Source of the DNA: Methylobacterium sp. J-067
GTDB lineage: Bacteria > Pseudomonadota > Alphaproteobacteria > Rhizobiales > Beijerinckiaceae
NCBI RefSeq assembly: GCF_022829465.1
Contig: NZ_JAKSXZ010000140.1
Span: 62,001-126,000, forward strand
Length of the DNA: 64,000 nucleotides
Reading direction: 5' to 3'
Of this stretch, positions 42,052 through 49,866 are shown piece by piece. Positions within the stretch are counted from its first letter, which is position 1. The number at the start of each line of letters is the position of its first letter. The notes below the pieces were generated by a model that searched no databases, was not told the DNA's origin, and saw only the letters and a program-made list of their open reading frames with translations. Made by a program: the position numbers and the translations under genes.

Positions 42052-43674
42052 TCACCGACTCGCGGTGGCCATGGTGATGTTGGAGAAGTCCTGGAACCAG
42101 TTCTGCGCCTGGACGAAGCCCTTCACCTTCGGGCTCATCGCGCGGGGATTCACATCGTGCGTGATCATCACGAACAGGGCGTCATCCACGTACTTCTCGT
42201 GGACCTTCTGCAGGACCTTCTCCTGCTCGGCCTTGTCGAAGGTGTTGCGGACCTGATCGAACAGCTTGTCCATCGCGGGGTCGCAGTAATACCCCCAGTT
42301 GGTGCCGTTCGGCGGCGCGAGGTTGCATTGCAGGTGCCGGATGAATCCGGTGAAGGGATCTTGGATGAAGTACGAGTAGTTGATCGCGCTGACGCCGCGC
42401 GAGATGTCAGCCTTGGCGCCGGCCCGCCAGATGTTGATGAGCGTGTTCCACTCCACGACCTGATATTCGACCTGCACCCCGACATCGGCGAGGTTCTGCT
42501 GGACGAACTCGTTCATCGGCAGCGGCTGCATCTGGCCTGAGCCGGAGGCCGAGATCGCCACCTTGAGCTTGAGGGGCTTCGCCGTGCTGTAGCCGGCCTC
42601 GGCGAGAAGCTTCTTGGCCGCCTCGGGATCGTACTTCACGTCGAAGGTCGGCTTGCCGAACCATTGGTGGCCGGGCGGCATGAAGCCCTTGGCCGGGATG
42701 GCGAGGCCGCCGAGCAGTTCCTTGATCCCCTCGCGGTCGATGGCGAGGTTCACCGCCTTGCGGACGCGGATGTCGTTCCAGGGCGAGCCCTCGACGCGGG
42801 ATAGGTGCCACGTCCAGTTATGCGGGTAGGCGTTGGTGACGATGGTGAAGCCCGCCCCCTTCAGGGAGGCGATGGCATCAGGCGCCGGGGCCTCGATCCA
42901 TTCGACCTGACCGGAGCGCAGGGCCGCGACACGGGCGTTGGCCTCCGGCAGGGGCACCAGCACCAGCTTGTCGAGCTTCGGAACGCGGTTCTTGTCCCAG
43001 TAGGCGGTGTTCGGGACCATCTCGGCGCGCTCGCGCGGGGCGAATAGCGTGAGCTTCCACGGGCCGGTGCCGGAGGGATGCTTGGCGAACTCGTCCCAGG
43101 ACTTGCCGAGCTTCTCCCATTGGGCGGGGGAAGACATCATCACCCAGGCGATCTGGTAGGGCAGCGTCGCGTCCGGCGCCTTGGTGACGATCTCGACCGT
43201 CAGCGGATCGACGACCTTGTAGCTCGCCACGGAGGGGATGCGCGTCTTGCCCTGGGCCGATTGGCGCGGATCGTATTGGGGGGCGTCCGCCTTCAGGAGC
43301 TTGTCGAGGTTCCAGACTACGGCGTCGGCGGTGAAATCCGAACCGTCATGGAATTTCACGCCGGGGCGGAGCTTGAAGACCCACTTGGTCTTGTCGTTCG
43401 CGTCGACCGTCCAGCTTTCGGCGAGGCCAGGGACGAGGTCGGAGGCCTTGGTGGCACTGGAGAGGTCCCAATTGATGAGCCCGTCATAGACCGTGTAGCC
43501 CATGAAGCGCATGCCCTCGCCGCCATTGTCGGTCTGACCGGTGGTGAGGGGGATGTCGGACGCGGTCATGCCGATGCGCAGCGTGCCCTGCGCGAGGCTC
43601 GCGGAGGTCGCGGCGAGCAGCACGACGCCAGCCAGCGCCGCACGGGCGCCGAGTTTGGGAAGAACGACGTTCAT
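42052..43674 (-). CDS. peptide ABC transporter substrate-binding protein (SBP family 5)
   Basis: The signal peptide (MNVVLPKLGARAALAGVVLLAATSASLAQ) precedes a family 5 binding protein of 540 residues in total. Features are GEGMRFMGYTVYDGLINWDLS near the N-terminus, WVFKLRPGVKFHDGSDFTADAVVWNLDK, and the ISASGSGQMQPLPMNEFVQQ region. ATG at 43674 gives the clean signal peptide; 12 codons upstream are also open. It is the first gene of the importer operon, reading leftward. Substrate class: di/oligopeptides or similar. Confidence 0.93.
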   Translation of the reverse strand: MNVVLPKLGARAALAGVVLLAATSASLAQGTLRIGMTASDIPLTTGQTDNGGEGMRFMGYTVYDGLINWDLSSATKASDLVPGLAESWTVDANDKTKWVFKLRPGVKFHDGSDFTADAVVWNLDKLLKADAPQYDPRQSAQGKTRIPSVASYKVVDPLTVEIVTKAPDATLPYQIAWVMMSSPAQWEKLGKSWDEFAKHPSGTGPWKLTLFAPRERAEMVPNTAYWDKNRVPKLDKLVLVPLPEANARVAALRSGQVEWIEAPAPDAIASLKGAGFTIVTNAYPHNWTWHLSRVEGSPWNDIRVRKAVNLAIDREGIKELLGGLAIPAKGFMPPGHQWFGKPTFDVKYDPEAAKKLLAEAGYSTAKPLKLKVAISASGSGQMQPLPMNEFVQQNLADVGVQVEYQVVEWNTLINIWRAGAKADISRGVSAINYSYFIQDPFTGFIRHLQCNLAPPNGTNWGYYCDPAMDKLFDQVRNTFDKAEQEKVLQKVHEKYVDDALFVMITHDVNPRAMSPKVKGFVQAQNWFQDFSNITMATASR

Positions 43675-44359
43675 GAGAAAGGGGTCTGCTCCTGGCCCCG
43701 GGCCTGTCATGCCCGGTCGGGACAGCCATCATGCAAACCCCCGGCCAACCCGTCGGGCACCGCCACCGGGGGGACCGATCATGCCCACCCGCGCCACTGC
43801 CTAGCTTTTATGCATGTCGCGCGGGTTGGTTCGGGAGCCATGTATCCGTTGGCGACATTGTGACCGGTTGCATGTAACTTTTCGCACAGCATGCCCGGGA
43901 TGAGGCAGTGCGGTCGCTTTCACTGCTCGCGCACAGTGCTCATTGCCTTGCCGGGCGGCGCCCAGCGCCCCATTTCTCGCATGTACTTGATCGGAGCGAC
44001 GGACGTGGCTCCGCGCAGGTTCTGCGCCGCACCCGCGTGACGCTCTGAGGCTTTTCGGCATCTGGCGTCGAAACTTTCAAAGGATTCACGGCTTTTGTTG
44101 CGGTGGTCCGGTCCATTGCACCTGGGGCCGGTTGCCTTTCGTAAGGAGAGCGTGCGAAGGGCTCGCTGCTCCCGACTTTGGTTCGTCCCGAACGCTTGCT
44201 TTCGCGTGAGCGCTCGGGTCGAACCATCGATTGGTTCGATGGTTCGAGAGGATCCCGCGTCTCGGGGACGACGTGAGGATCGGTCACCAGCTTCGCTGAC
44301 CGGCGGATTCGAGCCGGCCGTCCCCGCGAGACGCGTGACGCACCCAAGAGAAAGGCCCG
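43675..44359. other. intergenic region (685 nt)
   Basis: Divergent promoters of the peptide importer (left) and the DUF6481-like gene (right) must lie here. No protein gene is supported. 43680-44180 shows no clear element beyond short GC-rich repeats. 44188-44335 contains three successive stem-loops, listed as a structured leader. Confidence 0.5.
44188..44335 (+). ncRNA. structured leader or small RNA upstream of the DUF6481-like gene
   Basis: Three hairpins can be drawn in order. First: 44188-44196 with 44209-44217 (8 of 9 pairs). Second: 44219-44230 with 44236-44247, a perfect 12-bp stem with a 5-nt loop. Third: 44256-44270 with 44319-44335, 15 bp with one 2-nt bulge, enclosing two smaller stems (44281-44286/44297-44302 and a short one around GGATTCGA). 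The last stem ends 24 nt before the ATG, leaving AGAAAGG free as the ribosome-binding site. It may be a cis-regulatory leader, a stable small RNA, or a stabiliser. The inner part resembles a tRNA T-arm but no cloverleaf can be drawn. Confidence 0.45.
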
Positions 44360-44740
44360 ATGAGCGCATTCGACTACAGGAACTTCAACGACCGTCGCGA
44401 GAGCTCCGCAGCCGCCAAGGCTGCCCTGTTGGCCAAGTTCAAGGCCCGCCCTCCGTCGGATGACCCCGAGGTCAAGGCCCGGGCCCAGGCGCGCGCAGAA
44501 GTCGCCCGCGCCCGTGACGAGCGCGCCCGCGAGCGCGAGACCGCCCGAATCGAGGCCGAGCGTAAGGCTGCCGAGGAGAAGCGTCTCCGCGAGGAAACCG
44601 AACTCGCCACCAAGCTCGCCCGTGAGGCCGCGGAACTCGCTGCCTATCAGGAGCGGAAGTCCGCCGAGCTGGAAGCCAAGAAGGCCCTGCGCGATGCGCG
44701 CTATGCGGCCCGCAAGGCGAAGGCCAAGACCAAGCGCTAA
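44360..44740 (+). CDS. DUF6481-like Lys/Glu/Ala-rich coiled-coil protein
   Basis: The 126-residue protein starts MSAFDYRNFNDRRESSAAAKAALLAKFKARP, then is a long charged helix of Ala, Arg, Glu and Lys (residues ~35-126), probably a coiled coil ending in a basic tail (RKAKAKTKR). The N-terminus resembles the small DUF6481 family of alphaproteobacteria, whose function is unknown. It has its own terminator 66 nt downstream and a strongly structured leader upstream, so it is a monocistronic and probably well expressed gene. Confidence 0.8.
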   Translation: MSAFDYRNFNDRRESSAAAKAALLAKFKARPPSDDPEVKARAQARAEVARARDERARERETARIEAERKAAEEKRLREETELATKLAREAAELAAYQERKSAELEAKKALRDARYAARKAKAKTKR

Positions 44741-44806
44741 TTGCGCGCTGGCCCGGTTCATCCGGGCCCGGTCCGGCACAATACGGCTCTATCGTGTACC
44801 AAATCG

Positions 44807-44834
44807 CCGCCCGCTTTGCGGGCGGTTTTCTTTT
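44807..44834 (+). terminator. intrinsic terminator after the DUF6481-like gene
   Basis: CCGCCCGC (44807-44814), loop TTT, GCGGGCGG (44818-44825) then TTTTCTTTT. This is an 8-bp GC-rich stem followed by a T-run, a classical rho-independent terminator. Confidence 0.9.
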
Positions 44835-44950
44835 GCGCGGTGCATTGAGACTGATTTGCGTGAGCCCGCGAACTTTTTTTGTCGCGATAAGCTTCACCGT
44901 TGATCCGGCGGGACTATCTTGCGTGCAAGAGGGAGCGGCCAGCGAACGAC

Positions 44951-45223
44951 ATGAAGCGAATCGGAACGGGCTATCGCATCACTTTCGGCCTCGCGGCCCT
45001 GGCGATCTTCGGCGTGGGGGCCGCCCGGGCGGAGCCGCCGATCCGGAGCCCGGAAGACGCCGCTTGTCGCGGCGAGGCGAGGTCTCGCGTCTTCTCGACG
45101 CCCAATCCCCGGAACCTGCCCATCGAGGAGCTTGGCAAGGGGATCTACTACGCGTGCATGGCCCGCATCGACGGCAAGGCCAACACTTCACGCAAGCGCG
45201 CGCGGCGGCACCGCGTGCGATAA
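44951..45223 (+). CDS. exported hypothetical protein (90 aa)
   Basis: The signal peptide (MKRIGTGYRITFGLAALAIFGVGAARA) is followed by a short mature protein, PIRSPEDAACRGEARSRVFS..., with two cysteines (AACRGE and YYACMARI) and a basic tail (SRKRARRHRVR). No family recognised. ATG at 44951 gives the signal sequence, with no strong ribosome-binding site visible. Confidence 0.7.
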   Translation: MKRIGTGYRITFGLAALAIFGVGAARAEPPIRSPEDAACRGEARSRVFSTPNPRNLPIEELGKGIYYACMARIDGKANTSRKRARRHRVR

Positions 45224-45228
45224 AGCCC

Positions 45229-45435
45229 TCAGGCGTCCAGCGGGGCGCCGATCCGGGTGCGCAGAAGCTGCTTCAGGCTGGCGTCGCCGCCCTGCGCATC
45301 GACCGCCGACATCAGCCGCAGCAATTGGCTGAGCGGAGTGGTCCGGCTGCGAACCGCGTCGGCGATCTGCTCGGCAAGGCTGCGGCTGCGGGAGCTGAAG
45401 CATGGCTCGTTCGCGAATTCGCGGAGCTGAATCAT
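45229..45435 (-). CDS. hypothetical protein (68 aa)
   Basis: A small soluble, mainly helical protein, MIQLREFANEPCFSSRSRSL..., ending in a Leu-rich segment (LKQLLRTRIGAPLDA). A possible ribosome-binding site AAAGGA lies about 10 nt upstream. No family recognised. It converges on the preceding exported protein gene by 5 nt. Codon positions favour this frame, but the gene is short and the call is moderate. Confidence 0.5.
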   Translation of the reverse strand: MIQLREFANEPCFSSRSRSLAEQIADAVRSRTTPLSQLLRLMSAVDAQGGDASLKQLLRTRIGAPLDA

Positions 45436-45700
45436 GCGCGGCGGTCCTTTGAAGGATTCCAGGGGCGGGCGGGTCGCTAAACCTTTCATCCGCCCGGCGC
45501 CACCCCATCGGCGAGTTTTCCATAGCCGGCGTTGGAAGGAGTCGCCGCGAAGCCACAGCCGCCCGGCGTCGTCCTGCGACGCCCGATGCGCGGAAAACCG
45601 GATTGCGCGTAACTGTTTAGGCCGTCTCGCATCGGCTGCGGACAGCCGGAAGCCCCCGCGCCGCCTGCATGCGACGCGGGCCAAACGCGCAAAAATCGCA

Positions 45701-46366
45701 CTACTTCTGCGACAGGAAGGTGTCGTCGAACGCATCCAGCAGGTGTTGCGGGTCGCGGTAGATCGCGACGCAGCCCGCCGCCATAAGATCGCTCTCGGGG
45801 AAGCCGCCGCACAGGACGCCGATGGTCCGTAGGCCAGCCTTGTCGGCGGCCTCGGCGTCGTAGGGCGTATCGCCGACGACGATCATGTCCTCCGGGGCGA
45901 TGCCGTCGAGCTTGTCGATGGCCGCCTGGAAGATATCGGGATGGGGCTTTGAGCGATCCGCGTCGTCCGAACTCGTCGCGACGTCGACCAGATCGGCGAT
46001 GCCCAGCAGCTCCTGATAGTGCTTCACCTCGTCCTTCTTCCCCGACGAGGCGAGCGCCACGGTCAGTCCCTCTTCGCGGATCCGCTCGAACAGGGGTCGC
46101 ACGGCGGGGAACGGCTTCACCTTGTCGAGGTATTCGCGCTTGAACAGGTCGGAGCGGTAGCTCTCGATCACCTTTCCGTCCTTCTCGATCCGCTCCTTTG
46201 AGAGGAAGACCGGCATCAGCTGGTCGCCGCCCTTGCCGATCTGGCTGCGGACCTCGGCTTCCTTCGTCTCGACGCCGAAATGCCGGAAAGCCTCGACCCA
46301 GGCCTTGGCGTGGAGATCGACGCTGTTCAGCAGCGTCCCGTCGATATCGAAGATCACCGCTCGCAT
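45701..46366 (-). CDS. HAD-family phosphatase (phosphoglycolate-phosphatase-like)
   Basis: The 221-residue HAD subfamily IA hydrolase has the nucleophile motif VIFDIDGTLLNS (Asp7/Asp9), a helical cap domain, motif II VALASSGKKDE, the motif III Lys in DRSKPHPDIF and motif IV IVVGDTPYDAEAADKAG. Substrates in this group include phosphoglycolate and sugar phosphates. The ATG at 46366 is taken since the Asp motif follows at once; upstream residues are not family-like. Confidence 0.9.
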   Translation of the reverse strand: MRAVIFDIDGTLLNSVDLHAKAWVEAFRHFGVETKEAEVRSQIGKGGDQLMPVFLSKERIEKDGKVIESYRSDLFKREYLDKVKPFPAVRPLFERIREEGLTVALASSGKKDEVKHYQELLGIADLVDVATSSDDADRSKPHPDIFQAAIDKLDGIAPEDMIVVGDTPYDAEAADKAGLRTIGVLCGGFPESDLMAAGCVAIYRDPQHLLDAFDDTFLSQK

Positions 46367-46442
46367 CGCACCACCGGCCCGCCTACCCAAGAGCGCGGAC
46401 AACCCCGGCCGGGCGGCGACGTTCCTGCCCCCGAAACGACGG

Positions 46443-46469
46443 AGGCCCACCCCTCGGCGGGGCGGGCCT
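46443..46469 (-). repeat. GC-rich hairpin downstream of the DUF2934 gene
   Basis: An 11-bp stem (one G-U pair) with a 5-nt loop lies 29 nt after the stop of the DUF2934 gene. It has no proper T-run (CCTCCGTCGTTTC follows), so it is at best a weak or rho-assisted terminator. Confidence 0.35.
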
Positions 46470-46497
46470 CTCGCAGGATCGGCGATGGGGCCGATTC

Positions 46498-46821
46498 TCA
46501 GTGCATGGCGGCGCGGCTGCGGGCCGGCTTCGCCTTGACCGCAGCGGCGGCGACGGCCGCGCCGGCGGTGGCCTTCGGCTTGGCGATCTTGCTCGCGGGG
46601 GTGGCGGCCTCGGCGGCCTTCTTAGCGGCGACCGGCTTCGCGGCGGGCTTCTCGGCGGCCGGCTTGGCAGCCGCCTTGCGGGCCGGCTTCTTGGCGGGCT
46701 CGACGGCGGTCAGCTCGGCTTCGGCGCGCATCCAATGGATGTCGGCGCGGCCATGGACGCGGCCTTCGCCTTCCCAGATGTAATAGGCGCGCTCGCGGAC
46801 GGCCTGCTCGGTGCTCTGCAT
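46498..46821 (-). CDS. DUF2934 protein with histone-H1-like Lys/Ala tail
   Basis: The 107-residue protein has two parts. Residues 1-~38 are a DUF2934 domain (VRERAYYIWEGEGRVHGRADIHWMRAEAEL), a short motif common in rhizobial proteins of unknown role. The rest is low complexity, with Lys-Pro-Ala/Ala-Ala-Lys repeats (PAKKPARKAAAKP, KPVAAKKA), like the DNA-binding tails of histone H1 or Hc1-type bacterial proteins. DNA or RNA binding is therefore likely but unproven. ATG at 46821 is used; the open frame continues upstream without family similarity. Confidence 0.8.
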   Translation of the reverse strand: MQSTEQAVRERAYYIWEGEGRVHGRADIHWMRAEAELTAVEPAKKPARKAAAKPAAEKPAAKPVAAKKAAEAATPASKIAKPKATAGAAVAAAAVKAKPARSRAAMH

Positions 46822-47097
46822 ATCGGGTCTCCGGACGGACCCGATGCCACCGCGACCGCTCGGGGTCGGGGCACGGCGGGGCCGTGATCCTGCACTCTCT
46901 CCCGGCGGGCCGGTGCCGACCGCGCCGGAGAGCGCCATGGGTCGGACGATCCCGCCGGCTGGTTAAGAGGCGGTTAAACCTGCGCGGCCGGCGCGGTTGT
47001 GAAAATCCGGCGCGCGGTCCACATGATGGGCAGCGCCGATGACGGCGCGCGACACCCTTCCCCCCGCCGGCCTTGAACCGGCGCAGCGGAGCCTCCG

Positions 47098-47667
47098 ATG
47101 TTCATCCAGACCGAAGCGACCCCGAACCCCGCCACCCTGAAGTTCCTGCCCGGCCGGGTGGTCCTGTCCGACTCGACCTTCGAGGCGCGCGACGCCCAGG
47201 CCGCCACGCGCTCGCCCCTCGCCTCCGCGCTGTTCGGCGTGCCGGGGGTCTCCGGCGTCTATTTCGGGCACGATTTCATCTCGGTGACGAAGGCCGAGGA
47301 CGGGTCGGAATGGCCGCAGGTCAAGCCGGCCGTGCTCGGCGCGATCATGGAGCACTTCCAGTCCGGTGCCCCGGTCCTGGCCGAAGGCGCCGCCGAGGCC
47401 CATGACGAGGCCGGCGAGGAATTCTACGACGCGGCGGACCACGACACCGTGGTGACGATCAAGGACCTCCTCGAGACGCGTGTCCGCCCGGCCGTGGCCG
47501 GCGACGGTGGTGACATCACCTTCCGTGGCTACAAGGACGGCATCGTCTACCTGGAAATGAAGGGCGCGTGCTCGGGCTGCCCGTCCTCCACGGCCACCCT
47601 GCGCCACGGCGTGCAGAACCTGTTCCGCCACTTCCTGCCGGATGTGCGCGAAGTCCAGGCGGTCTGA
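47098..47667 (+). CDS. NFU-type iron-sulfur cluster scaffold/carrier
   Basis: A 189-residue protein with an N-terminal Nfu_N domain (MFIQTEATPNPATLKFLPGRVV, FGVPGVSGVYFGHDFISVTK) and a C-terminal NifU-like domain (residues ~112-185) with the cluster-binding CSGC (CSGCPSS). It delivers Fe-S clusters to target enzymes. It stands immediately upstream of tsaB, the usual alphaproteobacterial position. ATG at 47098 gives the conserved N-terminus. Confidence 0.96.
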   Translation: MFIQTEATPNPATLKFLPGRVVLSDSTFEARDAQAATRSPLASALFGVPGVSGVYFGHDFISVTKAEDGSEWPQVKPAVLGAIMEHFQSGAPVLAEGAAEAHDEAGEEFYDAADHDTVVTIKDLLETRVRPAVAGDGGDITFRGYKDGIVYLEMKGACSGCPSSTATLRHGVQNLFRHFLPDVREVQAV

Positions 47668-47714
47668 GGGTCGAGCCGGCGCAAGCCGGCAACACTCGTG
47701 ATCCGACAGGGGAT

Positions 47715-47755
47715 GAAACCGCCGGACGGCGCTGACGGTGCGGCGGTTTCGTTTT
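47715..47755 (+). terminator. intrinsic terminator after the nfu gene
   Basis: GAAACCGCCG (47715-47724) pairs with CGGCGGTTTC (47741-47750), 10 bp with a 16-nt loop, followed by GTTTT. It separates nfu from tsaB. Confidence 0.7.
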
Positions 47756-47790
47756 ATGCCATACCGTCCGCGTCATAGGGCGCGACGGGA

Positions 47791-48477
47791 GTGGGCGTGC
47801 GAGTACTGGCCATCGATACGGCGCTGGATGTCTGCGCCGCTTGTGTGATGACGGGCAGCGAGCCCGAGCCACTGGCCTCGGAATCGCTGCCGATGGCGCG
47901 CGGCCATGCCGAGGCGCTGCTGCCGCTCATTGAGCGGGTGATGGCCCGCATCGACGGCGGCTTCGAATCCCTCGACAGGATCGCCGTCACCGTCGGTCCC
48001 GGCAGCTACACCGGCCTGCGCGTCGGCCTCTCGGCGGCACGGGCCATCGGGCTTGCGGTCGACCGGCCCGTGGTCGGCGTGGGCACCCTCTCGGCCCTGC
48101 TGGCACCGCTGCTGGCCGATCCCGGCGAGGGCACCCTCGTCGCGGCCATCGATGCCCGGCACGGGGCCGTCTACGTCCAGGCCCTGACGACGGCGAGCGG
48201 CGAGACGCTGGCGCCGGTCTACCTGCCGGTGGAGGAGGCCGCCGCGCGGCTCGGGACCGGACCCGTCATCCTCACCGGCTCCGGCGCGCCGCTCGTGGCG
48301 CAGGCCCTGTCCGCCCGCGGCATTGCGGCCAGTATCGCCGGGACCGGGGTGGCCGATATCGCCGCCGTCGCGCAACTCGGCATGGTGGCTGATCCCGCCC
48401 ACGCCCTGCCGCGTCCTCTCTATCTCCGTGGGCCGGATGCGCGCCCGCAGGACCACGCCCGGGTCGCCCGACAATGA
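47791..48477 (+). CDS. tsaB: TsaB, tRNA t6A-modification subunit
   Basis: TsaB (228 residues) is the inactive ASKHA-fold partner of TsaD in making the t6A37 base of ANN-decoding tRNAs. Family features are VLAIDTALDVCAACV at the start and DRIAVTVGPGSYTGLRVGLSAARAIGLA (~residues 62-90). The start may be GTG at 47791 or GTG at 47797; the latter has GGGAG 5 nt upstream. Its stop overlaps rimI (ATGA), the standard order. Confidence 0.94.
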   Translation: MGVRVLAIDTALDVCAACVMTGSEPEPLASESLPMARGHAEALLPLIERVMARIDGGFESLDRIAVTVGPGSYTGLRVGLSAARAIGLAVDRPVVGVGTLSALLAPLLADPGEGTLVAAIDARHGAVYVQALTTASGETLAPVYLPVEEAAARLGTGPVILTGSGAPLVAQALSARGIAASIAGTGVADIAAVAQLGMVADPAHALPRPLYLRGPDARPQDHARVARQ

Positions 48478-48992
48478 ATCGCCCCGCTTTCCCCTTCTGG
48501 CCGATGGAATGGTGGATGGCGTGGTGGGACGCCCTGACGCCGCCGCCGAGCGTGGCGCCGCTGACGGATGCCTCGCAATCCCCCGCCCTGGCGCGGATCC
48601 ACGCCACCGCCTTCGCCCGCCCTTGGGAGAGCCACGAGTTCGAGCGCATCCTGTGCGAACGGTCGAGCTTCGCGCACGGCCTCTTTCGCTCGGGGACGTT
48701 GCAGGGCTTCGTCCTGTCCCGGCGGGCCGCCGACGAAGCGGAGATCCTTACCGTGGTCGTGGCCCCTCCCCTGCGCGGGGGCGGCCATGCCCGTGGGCTG
48801 CTGCGGGATCACCTGAACGGCCTCGCTCTCAGCGGGACGCGGCGGGTGCATCTCGAAGTCGATGAGGGCAACCAGCCGGCCCTGAAGCTCTACCGGCGGT
48901 TGGGCTTCGAGCAGGTCGGCGCCCGGACGGGCTACTACACCAAGGCCGACGGAAGCCGCGCCACCGCCCTCACCATGTCGGCCGAGCTGTGA
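48474..48992 (+). CDS. rimI: RimI-type ribosomal-protein N-acetyltransferase
   Basis: A 172-residue GNAT enzyme expected to acetylate ribosomal protein S18. LSRRAADEAEILTVVVAPPLRGGGHARGLLRDHL contains motif A, and LEVDEGNQPALKLYRRLGFEQVGARTGYY is the RimI-type ending. The N-terminus is unusual: a tryptophan-rich stretch (FWPMEWWMAWWD) precedes the GNAT core. Coupled to tsaB by ATGA. Confidence 0.9.
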   Translation: MNRPAFPFWPMEWWMAWWDALTPPPSVAPLTDASQSPALARIHATAFARPWESHEFERILCERSSFAHGLFRSGTLQGFVLSRRAADEAEILTVVVAPPLRGGGHARGLLRDHLNGLALSGTRRVHLEVDEGNQPALKLYRRLGFEQVGARTGYYTKADGSRATALTMSAEL

Positions 48993-48996
48993 ACGC

Positions 48997-49860
48997 GTGA
49001 GCCGCGTCGGCCTCGTCATCCGGCTCGCCTGCCTCGCGCTGGCCTTCGCGGTGATCTGGCCGCCGCATCTTGTCGTGCTGAGGGTCCTGAAGCGTCCCTC
49101 CGGCTTCGTGCCGATGCTGTTCCACCGGATCTTCCTGTGGCTCTTCTCCGTGCGGGTGACGCAGACCGGCACGCCGCCCGCGCCGGGCGAACCCGCCCTG
49201 GTCCTGGCGAACCACGTCTCCTGGCTCGACATCATCGCCATCGGCTCGCTGCGGCCGCTCTCCTTCGTGGCGAAGTCCGAGATCGCCGGCTGGCCGGTCA
49301 TCGGCCATCTCGCCGTGCTGCAGCGGACGCTCTTCATCGACCGCGCCCGCCGGGGCGCCACGGCCACCGTCAGCGCGGCCATGGGGCACCGGCTGGCCGG
49401 GGGCGAACTCGTCGTACTGTTCGCGGAGGGCACGACCGGCGACGGCACGCGGCTCCTGCCCTTCCGCTCTTCCCTCGTCAGCGCCGCCAGGGCCGCCCTG
49501 CAAGCCGAGGGGGAGCGCGGCCGGGTGCGGCTCCAGCCGCTGGCGATCACCTATCCGAAGCGCAACGGTCTGCCGGTCGTCCGCTCCGAGCGGGCCGAGA
49601 TCGCGTGGTACGGCGACATGGAGCTGGCCCCCCACCTCGCCACCTTCGTGCAGGGCGGCCCCATCGACGTGCACATCGTCTGGGGTGCGCCGATCCTGTT
49701 CGAGGCGGACAGCGACCGGAAGGTGGCCACCGCCGCCGCCGAAGCCGAGGTACGTCGGGCGATCCAGGGAATCGTGACCGGCCACGCGGGGCGCGAGCCC
49801 GCCGCCAGCCCGGCGCCGGCCTCCGATCTCGGGACGATGGGCGGATTGTCCGCCGCCTGA
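48997..49860 (+). CDS. plsC: 1-acylglycerol-3-phosphate O-acyltransferase
   Basis: The 287-residue membrane-associated acyltransferase has one N-terminal hydrophobic helix (VGLVIRLACLALAFAVIW), the HX4D catalytic motif in NHVSWLD (~residue 72), and the glycerol-phosphate-binding FAEGTT. It makes phosphatidate. The C-terminus is Ala/Pro-rich. The start is GTG 4 nt after the rimI stop. In related bacteria a Fur-family regulator gene often lies between rimI and this gene; it is absent here. Confidence 0.92.
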   Translation: MSRVGLVIRLACLALAFAVIWPPHLVVLRVLKRPSGFVPMLFHRIFLWLFSVRVTQTGTPPAPGEPALVLANHVSWLDIIAIGSLRPLSFVAKSEIAGWPVIGHLAVLQRTLFIDRARRGATATVSAAMGHRLAGGELVVLFAEGTTGDGTRLLPFRSSLVSAARAALQAEGERGRVRLQPLAITYPKRNGLPVVRSERAEIAWYGDMELAPHLATFVQGGPIDVHIVWGAPILFEADSDRKVATAAAEAEVRRAIQGIVTGHAGREPAASPAPASDLGTMGGLSAA

Positions 49861-49866
49861 CCGGCG

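Noticed and set aside
44264..44325. A tRNA-like piece: 7-bp closing stem and a GATTCGA loop
   Set aside because: Only ~62 nt lie between the paired ends, no anticodon arm can be drawn and there is no CCA-like 3' end; kept only as part of the structured leader.
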